NCBI GenBank assembly: GCA_937928735.1
Contig: CALFVF010000001.1
Coordinates: 124,001-188,000, forward strand
Direction: 5' to 3'
From: an uncultured Verrucomicrobiales bacterium
Lineage (GTDB): Bacteria > Verrucomicrobiota > Verrucomicrobiia > Verrucomicrobiales > Akkermansiaceae
Length of the DNA stretch: 64,000 nucleotides
The notes under the pieces were generated by a model. The model was not told the origin of the DNA. It saw only the letters and a program-made list of their open reading frames with translations, and did no database searches. Positions within the stretch are counted from its first letter, which is position 1; each line of letters opens with the position of its first letter. Below are positions 1 through 7,424 of this stretch, one piece after another. Both the position numbers and the translations under genes were made by a program.

Positions 1-2
1 GC

Positions 3-392
3 GCGATTTACTTTATTGTTCCAAGAATTACGGGCAGAGAGTGGATCTCGACAAAGTTCATCCGAGTGCACTTCTGGTCGTCCATTTATGGTGTTGTCTT
101 TATTGCACTATTCTGCGGATTGTTAGGGGGGTATCTTCAAGGACAAGCTGTAGAGAATTTCTCCGAGCCTTTCGCTTCCGCAATGGGACGCTATAAGATC
201 TACACGATCGGTATGGCTATTGGCTGGGTGTTTGTCTTACTTGCGAACTTTTTCTTCTGTTTCCACCTTCTTTTGATGTGGCTTCGCCTCGGACGCCGCA
301 GCAATCATCCGACTTTACTCAAGCATAATGCTCATGGGCAGGTGCACGGGCCAGAAGGAGATCTCGATTCTCTCCAATCTCCGACTTCTTAA
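3..392 (+). CDS. ccoN: cbb3-type cytochrome c oxidase subunit I, C-terminal part (cut by window edge)
   Basis: This is the last 129 residues of the catalytic heme-copper subunit of a cbb3-type oxidase, which reduces O2 at the inner membrane. The frame is open from the first bases of the window, so the GTG at position 66 is an internal valine, not a start. Visible are a 'YFIVPRITGREW' segment, typical of the CcoN C-terminal half, and two hydrophobic helices (about 95-165 and 195-285 nt) before a polar tail. The metal ligands lie outside the window. The stop is 21 bases before ccoO, so the two genes are almost certainly one operon. Assignment rests on the CcoN-like segment plus the CcoO gene immediately downstream. 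Confidence 0.85.
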   Translation, partial: AIYFIVPRITGREWISTKFIRVHFWSSIYGVVFIALFCGLLGGYLQGQAVENFSEPFASAMGRYKIYTIGMAIGWVFVLLANFFFCFHLLLMWLRLGRRSNHPTLLKHNAHGQVHGPEGDLDSLQSPTS

Positions 393-413
393 ATTTCACG
401 CTATTTCTTCAAC

Positions 414-1106
414 ATGACTGTTAAACATTTCTTTTACGGACTCATCATTAGCTTTGCGGTGCCATGGCTACTGGTTGTTGCGATTCCCTTTGAGTCAATG
501 CGCTCACTGGAGTCAGTAGAATTTAGCGAAGATAAAGATGAACGTACAGGTCCATACATACCCTCACGTGGTGGGCGTATGAGCAATGGCTCTCTCATCT
601 ATGCTGCGGAGAACTGTGCGAGCTGCCACTCACAGGTGATTCGCCCGACATACGCTGGCAATGACTTATTCCGTGAAGGTTGGGCAGGAGCGAGTAAGGA
701 TAGTCGCCGTGAGTCCAATGCCTTTGATTACCCAGGGGAAATGAATGGAGCAGGGAATGCCTTTGCCCATATTGGGGAGAGCCGTAATGGCCCTGACCTC
801 TCCAACGTAGGCTATCGCTATGAGGGTGAGCAGGGTTACCAAGATCTTCTTGTGCGTCTCTACAATCCTAGATTATTAGAGGGCAATTATAAATCGATCT
901 GTCAGCCGAATCCTGCTTTGTTCAAAACAGAAGATGATAAAGGGCAGGCGAATCACCGTGACACTCTCGATGTCCCTACAAAAGAAGGTAAAAAAGTAGT
1001 CCCCCGTGACACAGCTTTGACATTGGCCAATTACATTCTATCTCTACGCCGTGACGATCAGGTGCCTGATAGCATGAACTACAATCCACGTAAGGGTAAA
1101 AAGTAA
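414..1106 (+). CDS. ccoO: cbb3-type cytochrome c oxidase subunit II (mono-heme cytochrome c)
   Basis: CcoO is the membrane-anchored mono-heme cytochrome c of cbb3 oxidases and passes electrons to CcoN. The 230-residue product has one N-terminal membrane helix (about residues 5-25) and one heme c site, CASCH at 68-72, followed by the CcoO-like 'SQVIRPTYAGNDLF' region and a 'GPDLSNVGYRY' segment. The usual CcoO 'NMPxY' stretch, which supplies the axial methionine, is not obvious; the equivalent place after 'YNPRLLEG' reads 'NYKSICQPNPALF'. The axial ligand may therefore be elsewhere or different. The ATG has no Shine-Dalgarno motif. It lies between ccoN and a second cytochrome gene. Confidence 0.88.
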   Translation: MTVKHFFYGLIISFAVPWLLVVAIPFESMRSLESVEFSEDKDERTGPYIPSRGGRMSNGSLIYAAENCASCHSQVIRPTYAGNDLFREGWAGASKDSRRESNAFDYPGEMNGAGNAFAHIGESRNGPDLSNVGYRYEGEQGYQDLLVRLYNPRLLEGNYKSICQPNPALFKTEDDKGQANHRDTLDVPTKEGKKVVPRDTALTLANYILSLRRDDQVPDSMNYNPRKGKK

Positions 1107-1128
1107 TTTCATTCTACACGATAATTCT

Positions 1129-1899
1129 ATGGTTCAAAAATACGCAGATTCTACAAAGCCCGATCTCGAAGAGGGGACCAATGTAGCGGCGACTCACGCA
1201 AGGCTGACAGATGCTTCTGCAGCTGCTGAGCGCGAGAAAGTGCTTCGTGAAAATGGCATGGAGCCAGTCTCACTCTGGGTAGTACTCGGCTGTTTCGCTG
1301 TTGTGCTCATTGCTGGAGGTGTGTTCTTTAAAGGGGGAAATTATTTCAATAACGCGGCGTTTGTTGCGGCAAATTACCAGCAGGGTGAAGAACCAGGTGG
1401 TGACACAGGCCCTGTGCTAGAGCCTGCGTTTAAGGCCTACATGGCAAAGGGTAAGGGTCTCTACGCGCAGAAGTGTGCGGCGTGTCATGGTGGTGACGGT
1501 AATGGTAATCCGGGCTTCCCGCCACTCACAGGTTCTGAGTACGTGGTGGATAATGCGCGCGTGGTGACGATGATTGCTCTCAACGGTGTTGCCGGACCCA
1601 TTGTGGTGAAAGGTAAGACCTATAATTCCAATATGGCTGCCCAAGCTGTGGGTCTCAATGAGTACGAACTAGCAGGTTTGATCACCTATATCCGTAACTC
1701 ATGGGGTAATGAGGGTGATGTGATGTCGATTGAACAAGCGGCAGAAATTCTGGCTGACTCGGACAGTCGCGGTGGTTCTCAGCTTTCTGGGGATGAGGCG
1801 ATCGAGATGATTCAAGATAAGTTAAAGGCTGCTCCTCTGAGTAAAGAGCAACTTGTGGATAAGAAAACAGGTATCATCGTGGATGCTACTGAAGGTTAA
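1129..1899 (+). CDS. ccoP: CcoP-like membrane-anchored mono-heme cytochrome c
   Basis: A 256-residue c-type cytochrome in the position of CcoP, the electron-accepting subunit of cbb3 oxidases. One membrane helix spans about residues 49-67. A single heme site, CAACH at 116-120, is followed by 'GGDGNGNPGFPPL', and 'YNSNMAAQ' is a candidate for the axial methionine. Classical CcoP is about 300 residues with two heme domains; here only one CxxCH is present and the C-terminal 70 residues are an acidic, polar tail. It could equally be a dedicated cytochrome donor for the aa3-type oxidase that begins 26 bases downstream. The gene symbol follows position and general architecture rather than full family match. 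Confidence 0.75.
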   Translation: MVQKYADSTKPDLEEGTNVAATHARLTDASAAAEREKVLRENGMEPVSLWVVLGCFAVVLIAGGVFFKGGNYFNNAAFVAANYQQGEEPGGDTGPVLEPAFKAYMAKGKGLYAQKCAACHGGDGNGNPGFPPLTGSEYVVDNARVVTMIALNGVAGPIVVKGKTYNSNMAAQAVGLNEYELAGLITYIRNSWGNEGDVMSIEQAAEILADSDSRGGSQLSGDEAIEMIQDKLKAAPLSKEQLVDKKTGIIVDATEG

Positions 1900-1925
1900 A
1901 CTAAATTTTTAAACGTATACATACG

Positions 1926-3770
1926 ATGGGCGACGACCACCATAATCCAAACTTCATTCAGAAGTATATTTTCTCCACCGATCACAAGATGATCGGAATC
2001 CAGTACGGCATTACTGCCTTACTCTTCCTTTTGTTTGGTTTTTTCCTGATGATGCTCATGCGCTGGAGTATCGCGTATCCGAATGAACCTCTCCCAGAGT
2101 GGTTAGGTTTTGCCTTCAATGAGGACTGGAAGGCACGCTGGCTAACAGACGGTAAGGTCACAGGGGAAACTTACAACATGTTTGGTGCGATGCACGGGAC
2201 GATCATGGTTTTCCTCGGTGTGGTGCCTCTTGGTTTCGGTGCCTTTGGTAACTATGTTGGGCCACTTCAGGTGGGTGCGATTGATATGGCATTTCCTAAG
2301 CTCAATATGATGTCTTACTGGCTCTATCTAGTCGGTGGTCTCATGATGTGTGGCTCTTTCTTCCTTGAGTCTGGAACGGCGAAGTCTGGCTGGACGAACT
2401 ACCCACCTCTCTCTTCCTATGCGGATTCGCAGCATCCCAATCAGTTCTTTACGGGTCAGACTCAGTGGCTACTGGGGATGGTATTCTTGATTTCGTCCTC
2501 CTTGTTAGGTTCAGTGAATGTGATTACAACTATTGTGAATCTACGTGCGAAGGGGATGACTTGGATGCGTCTGCCGTTCTTTGTCTGGGCGATGCTCGTG
2601 GTGGCTTTCCTACTTCTTCTGGCTTTCCCGCCACTTGAGGTGGCAGGTATTCTTCAGTTAGTGGATCGCTTCACAGGGTCTTCGTTCTTCCAGCCTACTG
2701 GTCTCTATCAGTCTGGAGTCGGAGTTGTGGAGCAAGCAGGTGGTGGTTCACCACTTCTCTTCCAGCACTTATTCTGGTTCCTCGGTCACCCTGAGGTGTA
2801 TGTTCTCCTCCTTCCAGCGATTGCGGTAGTGGCAGAAATTATCCCTGTGAACACCCGTAAGCCACTCTGGGGCTATAAGTCGATGGTGTATGCTGTGATG
2901 GTGCTTGGTTTCCTTTCGTTTATTGTCTGGGCGCACCACATGTACATTACAGGGATGGGGCCTGCGATCTCGACGTTCTTCCAGGTGACGACTGTACTTA
3001 TCTCGGTACCTTCTGTCGTTCTCATTACCTCGATGTTGATTTCTTTATGGGGTGGTTCGATTCGTTTCACCGTCCCTATGATGTGGGCTTGTGCTTTCTT
3101 GCCGATGTTCGGTATTGGTGGTCTCACGGGTCTACCACTAGCGTTTAACTTAGTGGATTTACACCTTCACGATACTTACTATGTGATCGGCCACTTCCAC
3201 TATGTGGTGGCTCCAGGTATTCTCTTTGGTCTCTTTGGTGGTATCTATCACTGGTATCCGAAGATGTTTGGACGCTATATGAATACATTCCTCGGTCACT
3301 TGCACTTCTGGCCGTCTCTGATCTTCATTAACCTCGTGTTCTTCCCGATGCTCTTGCAAGGAATGGCTGGTTTCCACCGTCGTTGGTACAATGGGGGAGC
3401 AGCTTACCTAGAGTCTGATCCTGATGGTGAAAACGTCTTTGGTCAGACAGTTCGTGAGTGGATCGATCTCAATGAACTGATGTCTTGGTCTGTCTTCTTG
3501 CTCGCGGCAGCCCAGCTTCCATTTATTATCAATCTCTTCACAGCTTGGTTCTCTGGACGCAAGGTGGAGAATGATAATCCGTGGAACGCGACGACTCTGG
3601 AGTGGAATACACCAACTCCACCACCACACGGTAACTTTGTGACAGAGCCTTCGGTCTATCGTGGACCATACGAATACAGCCGACCTGATGCGGATGGTGA
3701 CTACTACCCTCAGTGGGTGGATAAGTCAGAGACTGCGAAGTCGAATGAAAAAGAATCTGCGGACGCCTAA
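1926..3770 (+). CDS. ctaD: aa3-type cytochrome c oxidase subunit I, lacking the K-channel lysine
   Basis: Catalytic subunit of a heme-copper oxidase (614 residues, about 12 helices). Ligands seen: H90 and H425 for heme a, H423 for the high-spin heme, H288, H337 and H338 for CuB, with Y292 in the 'GHPEVY' motif (E290 marks an A1-type enzyme). D120 in 'AIDMAFPKLN' is the D-channel entrance. The K-channel lysine (K354 in Paracoccus) maps to L366. The alignment is gapless: the distance from the second CuB His to this residue is 28 and from it to the heme His is 57, as in Paracoccus. The C-terminal tail is polar. It is co-transcribed with a cbb3 set upstream and with ctaE 29 bases downstream. Confidence 0.95.
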   Translation: MGDDHHNPNFIQKYIFSTDHKMIGIQYGITALLFLLFGFFLMMLMRWSIAYPNEPLPEWLGFAFNEDWKARWLTDGKVTGETYNMFGAMHGTIMVFLGVVPLGFGAFGNYVGPLQVGAIDMAFPKLNMMSYWLYLVGGLMMCGSFFLESGTAKSGWTNYPPLSSYADSQHPNQFFTGQTQWLLGMVFLISSSLLGSVNVITTIVNLRAKGMTWMRLPFFVWAMLVVAFLLLLAFPPLEVAGILQLVDRFTGSSFFQPTGLYQSGVGVVEQAGGGSPLLFQHLFWFLGHPEVYVLLLPAIAVVAEIIPVNTRKPLWGYKSMVYAVMVLGFLSFIVWAHHMYITGMGPAISTFFQVTTVLISVPSVVLITSMLISLWGGSIRFTVPMMWACAFLPMFGIGGLTGLPLAFNLVDLHLHDTYYVIGHFHYVVAPGILFGLFGGIYHWYPKMFGRYMNTFLGHLHFWPSLIFINLVFFPMLLQGMAGFHRRWYNGGAAYLESDPDGENVFGQTVREWIDLNELMSWSVFLLAAAQLPFIINLFTAWFSGRKVENDNPWNATTLEWNTPTPPPHGNFVTEPSVYRGPYEYSRPDADGDYYPQWVDKSETAKSNEKESADA

Positions 3771-3799
3771 GCCCTAAACACCCTTTAGAGAAAACTATT

Positions 3800-5638
3800 A
3801 TGGAAATTCCCTACGTCGTTACTCCTCGCAAGGATACAGGTCTCAATAACTCGAAAATCGCTATCTGGCTTTTCCTAGCCTCAGAGGTGATGCTTTTTGG
3901 AGGTTTGTTCTCAGCCTACATTTTCCTGCGTATCTACGCAGATTATCCATGGCCTGAGCGTGCTCTCGCTGTACTTCCGGGGCTTGTGAATACATTCATT
4001 CTGATTGCTTCTTCAGTCACAGTGGTATTTGCCTGGGCTTCTCTGAAGCTAAGAAACTGGAGAGCTTTCCAGGGTTTCATGGGCTTCACTGTCTTCTGTG
4101 CTTTGGTCTTTATGGTGCTCAAGAGCATCGAGTATAACAGCAAGTTCCATCACCACGCGGTACGTACCTCTGAGTATTCTTCTGTAGAGGGTCATGTGCA
4201 CTACTTCGAGGAAGGTCATGGCTCAGGTTCTGGCCACGCAGGTGGTGAGAGCTCTGACAAGTCTGAGGGCTCATCCGATGGCCATAAATATCTATCGATC
4301 ACAGGAGAGACTTTAGAAGGTGGTAAACACATTGATCATAATTTCTATGTCGTGGATCCTACAGCAGGGGATGCGAATGTGACCTTCGATCTCGATCGTT
4401 TCCACCCGGATTATGATAAGTACATCAATGTGATTATTGGCTGTGCTGGTAAGGGTAAGATCACTCTTGCTAAGGACTACTGGTACACTCAGAGAGAAGT
4501 CTCTGGAAATTCAGTCAAAGTCACAGAAAAGATACTCTTCAAAGAAGGCTCAGTACTCGCTCTCCGTGATGAGAAGAATGAGGAATCTGTTATCAGCATT
4601 GCAGAGCTACAAGAGGCTAAGGACGCATTCCTACTAGCTCGTAAGCATGAGCAGAAGATCAGAACTAAAGCTCAGCGTGTCGCAGGTGCTGCTCTGACGA
4701 AAGCTCTGAAAGAAGATAGTCTACTCAGGGGCATGTCTCGCTGGGAAGATGATGCTGTGAAGTTCCGTGATAAGGTGCTTAAGGAAGAACTCGCGAAACT
4801 AGAGGCTAATGGTCAGTTCGATAGTGATTACGCTAAGGCAGCGAGCACGATTTCCTTTAGTGTCGCAAAAGACGCTCACTTGATTCGTGTGAAGCCATCT
4901 TGGGGCTTCATGACAGGTAAGGAAACGGGTAAGGACACCAATATCGCACTACTCGATGGCACACTCATTACTGGTATTGCTGGCGATAGTTCATTGCCCA
5001 TTGCTGTGGATGCACTCGATTTCACTCACCTAGTGATGCGCGCAGAGGACAAGGGACTCGATGCGGATGCTTTGATCGAGGAGTCGCTCCTCTTTGATAG
5101 TCAAGTGGACGCTACTGGTCAGCTCCGTACAGTCTGGGAAGCGCATAAGAAATGGCGCGCACTCTTTGCGGCGGAACTCGCGAAGAAAGGTAAAGTACCC
5201 ACAGAAAATGATAAATACCGTGTGACTTGGCACCAGATGGTGGCCTACCACAGACTTGACTACCAAATCGATAATCTCGGTGAGGTGAAAAAGGTGACAC
5301 CAGGCTTATTTGAAGACTTTAAGGGGGCGAACCATAAGAATAAGGAAGAGGTGAAGGCGTATCCCGAGCTTCGTATACCTCGTGAGAACATGGTGCTAGA
5401 CTCGAAGCTGACACCGAAGTGGAATAACTACTATGGCATCTACTTCACGATCACAGGTCTGCATGGTCTACACGTGATCGGTGGAGCGATTGTCCTTGGG
5501 TATTACCTCTTCTTTGGACGCAAGATGTATGATTCCAATCCAGATTGGTTAGCGAATCGTGTGGAAGTGGGTGGCCTATTCTGGCACTTTGTGGATTTGG
5601 TCTGGATCTTTGTGTTCCCGATCTTCTACCTCATGTAA
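3800..5638 (+). CDS. ctaE: cytochrome c oxidase subunit III with a very large hydrophilic insertion
   Basis: Subunit III is normally about 200-260 residues; this one is 612. Residues 18-112 contain three membrane helices, with the conserved 'ASEVMLFGG' (E29) and 'KSIEYN' (E111). The last 70 residues hold two more helices with 'TGLHGLHVIGG' and 'LFWHFVDLVWIF'. Between them, residues about 113-540 form a soluble, charged segment. It begins with a His/Gly/Ser-rich part, continues with Lys/Glu-rich, probably helical stretches and contains no membrane helix. The frame is uninterrupted, so this is not an assembly of two genes. The insertion lies in the loop before the penultimate helix. Its function is unknown. 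The gene is flanked by ctaD and ctaF in the same operon. Confidence 0.92.
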   Translation: MEIPYVVTPRKDTGLNNSKIAIWLFLASEVMLFGGLFSAYIFLRIYADYPWPERALAVLPGLVNTFILIASSVTVVFAWASLKLRNWRAFQGFMGFTVFCALVFMVLKSIEYNSKFHHHAVRTSEYSSVEGHVHYFEEGHGSGSGHAGGESSDKSEGSSDGHKYLSITGETLEGGKHIDHNFYVVDPTAGDANVTFDLDRFHPDYDKYINVIIGCAGKGKITLAKDYWYTQREVSGNSVKVTEKILFKEGSVLALRDEKNEESVISIAELQEAKDAFLLARKHEQKIRTKAQRVAGAALTKALKEDSLLRGMSRWEDDAVKFRDKVLKEELAKLEANGQFDSDYAKAASTISFSVAKDAHLIRVKPSWGFMTGKETGKDTNIALLDGTLITGIAGDSSLPIAVDALDFTHLVMRAEDKGLDADALIEESLLFDSQVDATGQLRTVWEAHKKWRALFAAELAKKGKVPTENDKYRVTWHQMVAYHRLDYQIDNLGEVKKVTPGLFEDFKGANHKNKEEVKAYPELRIPRENMVLDSKLTPKWNNYYGIYFTITGLHGLHVIGGAIVLGYYLFFGRKMYDSNPDWLANRVEVGGLFWHFVDLVWIFVFPIFYLM

Positions 5639-5677
5639 TCCCCTTGAGACTCATTTAATTTAGAACTTTAGAATACT

Positions 5678-6037
5678 ATGGCAGGAGACAGTCCAGAAGC
5701 GATTAGGAAAGCGTGCAAGCTCTACGGGGTTATAGGTGGGTGCCTATTTATAGGTACTATCCTTACAGTAGCGGTAGCGAAGATCCCGTGGCTTGATGTC
5801 GGGGGGCACGGTTTTGATGGTTATGATGCGATCTTAGGATTAGCCATTGCGACGACCAAGGCCTCCCTGGTAGCGGTGATTTTCATGCACTTGAATCATG
5901 AGAAGAAAGCGATTTATTGGATCTTCTTTGGGGCTCTCTTTTTTGGGGCAGCTTTGATCGCGATCTTCTGGGGCGCCTATGCGGATCCCATCACATTTGA
6001 CAATCTGCTTCCCGAGGGTAGTACTCTTAATCGATAG
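5678..6037 (+). CDS. ctaF: cytochrome c oxidase subunit IV, prokaryotic type
   Basis: A 119-residue protein with three predicted membrane helices (about residues 15-36, 49-72 and 83-102), the layout of the small bacterial subunit IV family (COX4_pro). The 'TKASLVAVIFMHLNHEKK' segment is characteristic of that family. It stabilises subunits I and III and is not catalytic. It lies 39 bases after ctaE and 8 bases before the next small gene, inside the oxidase operon. The C-terminus is short and polar. Confidence 0.88.
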   Translation: MAGDSPEAIRKACKLYGVIGGCLFIGTILTVAVAKIPWLDVGGHGFDGYDAILGLAIATTKASLVAVIFMHLNHEKKAIYWIFFGALFFGAALIAIFWGAYADPITFDNLLPEGSTLNR

Positions 6038-6045
6038 TTCTTATT

Positions 6046-6246
6046 ATGTCACTGCGTGGATTTCATCTTTTCTTCATGAGTGTGATCACTCTGTTTTGTG
6101 CAGCAGTGACACTCTGGGTGTTTCAATTTGTATCTAATCCTTCCTCAGGCCTGTACTTTGCGGGAGTGACCTGCGGTCTTCTTGCCTTAATCACACCACC
6201 TTATGGAATCTATTTCTATAAGAAGATGAAAAAACACTCACTCTAA
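6046..6246 (+). CDS. small two-helix membrane protein of the oxidase operon, unknown function
   Basis: A 66-residue protein not recognised as any known oxidase subunit. It has two hydrophobic helices (about residues 6-27 and 34-54) and ends in a basic tail, 'YKKMKKHSL'. It is 8 bases after ctaF and 7 bases before the next small gene, so it should be translated together with the oxidase. It may be an accessory subunit or assembly factor; this is inferred from context only. Confidence 0.7.
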   Translation: MSLRGFHLFFMSVITLFCAAVTLWVFQFVSNPSSGLYFAGVTCGLLALITPPYGIYFYKKMKKHSL

Positions 6247-6253
6247 TCCTGAT

Positions 6254-6463
6254 ATGTTTCACTTCACTCTAGCTTGTAAAACCTGTGCAGAGGCTATGGC
6301 TGCAGAGAATGACAATGCCACAGGCTACGCGATTTTATTTATGTTGGCAGTGATTTTACCGACTGCTGCCGCTATAATGGTCTTTTTTATCCGCTTGGCT
6401 AGACGCTCTACACAAACTCTCGAACCTGAATTTCAAGATTCTTACGAATCGACAGCTCACTAA
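6254..6463 (+). CDS. small single-helix membrane protein of the oxidase operon, unknown function
   Basis: A 69-residue protein with one clear membrane helix (about residues 24-48) and a polar C-terminus. The N-terminus carries the closely spaced cysteines C8 and C11 ('CKTC'), a pattern that could bind metal or heme, though nothing else supports that. It has no recognised family. It is 5 bases before ctaC, so it is very likely translationally linked to subunit II. A role in CuA or oxidase assembly is possible but speculative. Confidence 0.65.
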   Translation: MFHFTLACKTCAEAMAAENDNATGYAILFMLAVILPTAAAIMVFFIRLARRSTQTLEPEFQDSYESTAH

Positions 6464-6468
6464 ATCTC

Positions 6469-7302
6469 ATGACGAATACTTTAGCAGAAATTGATATTAC
6501 CTCACCAGCGAGTTGGTTTGGTATGCCTGAGAACTACTCCGCACATGGCGATGAGGTTGGCCACATGATCGATGTGGTGCAGTGGTTCATGGTGATCTTG
6601 TTTGTGGGGTGGACGATCTTTTTCTTCTACGCCATCATTCGCTTCTGGAATAAGAGACAACCACGTGCTGACTACCATGGTGTGAAGAATCATGCTTCGA
6701 CGCACTTAGAAGTTGGGGTGATTATTGTGGAAGCTGCGCTTTTGTTAGGTTTTGCGATTCCTCTCTGGAATGAGCGTACAGATTCCTTTGACCGTGTGAT
6801 GGGGGAGAATCCTGTGCGTGTGCGAGCAGTTGGCTTCCAGTTTAACTGGGTCTTTCACTATGCAGGTGCTGACGGGAAGTTTGGCCGTATTGACCGCACT
6901 CAAGTCTCCTACCCTGGGGATCCTTGCATCGATAAGCTCGATCCGAACGGCTACGATGACATTGTGACTAACAGCTTCCAGCTTCCAGTGGGGCGTCCGG
7001 CAATCGTGCAGACCACTTCCACGGATGTGATCCATAATTTCTCCATTATTCCTATGCGTATTCAGTCTGACGCGATTCCTGGGAAAGATATCCCGATGTG
7101 GTTTACTCCACTCAAGGAGATCGAGACGTCTGTTGTCTGTGGCCAGCTCTGTGGTGCGAGCCATGCTGATATGGTGGGTGCGATGAAAGTGGTGGCCCAA
7201 GCTGACTTCGACAAATGGCTCAGTAAAGAGTCAGCGAAGTCAAAGGAGAAGTCACTCTCTGAATTAGAGACTCAGAATGCAGTGACTGCTCTGAATCAAT
7301 AA
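6469..7302 (+). CDS. ctaC: cytochrome c oxidase subunit II (CuA protein)
   Basis: Subunit II takes electrons from cytochrome c through a binuclear CuA centre. The 277-residue product has two membrane helices (about 35-59 and 82-100) and a periplasmic cupredoxin domain. CuA ligands visible are H189, C224, C228, H232 and M235, with Q226 where most A-type enzymes have Glu. The aromatic electron-entry segment reads 'GFQFNW', so F125 replaces the usual first Trp. Both changes resemble ba3-type oxidases. E81 matches the K-pathway entrance Glu. There is no cleavable signal peptide or lipobox, and no fused cytochrome c domain. The gene is last in the operon instead of first, which is the more common order. 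Confidence 0.93.
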   Translation: MTNTLAEIDITSPASWFGMPENYSAHGDEVGHMIDVVQWFMVILFVGWTIFFFYAIIRFWNKRQPRADYHGVKNHASTHLEVGVIIVEAALLLGFAIPLWNERTDSFDRVMGENPVRVRAVGFQFNWVFHYAGADGKFGRIDRTQVSYPGDPCIDKLDPNGYDDIVTNSFQLPVGRPAIVQTTSTDVIHNFSIIPMRIQSDAIPGKDIPMWFTPLKEIETSVVCGQLCGASHADMVGAMKVVAQADFDKWLSKESAKSKEKSLSELETQNAVTALNQ

Positions 7303-7336
7303 GTGATATTCTGCTCTAGCAGAAACTGTAATAGAT

Positions 7337-7366
7337 AACGCAAGTAGGGAACTGCTTGCGTTTTTT
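7337..7366 (+). terminator. Rho-independent terminator of the oxidase operon
   Basis: An 11-bp stem (7337-7347 pairing with 7352-7362, one G-U pair) closes a GGAA tetraloop and runs into a T-tract. It lies 35 bases after the ctaC stop and is the first terminator-like structure seen in the cbb3/aa3 cluster. Confidence 0.92.
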
Positions 7367-7424
7367 ATGCATAGATGAAAACGAAACTAGAGAGAACTCT
7401 GATCTAGAGAATTCCTAGCTAGAA

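Noticed and set aside
66-392. An ORF starting at GTG 66 as a complete small gene
   Set aside because: The frame is open to the window edge and the upstream residues match CcoN, so it is a truncated CcoN.
4437-5300. Possible frameshift or second gene within ctaE
   Set aside because: The frame is continuous and the flanking subunit III parts are both complete, so the middle part is an in-frame insertion.
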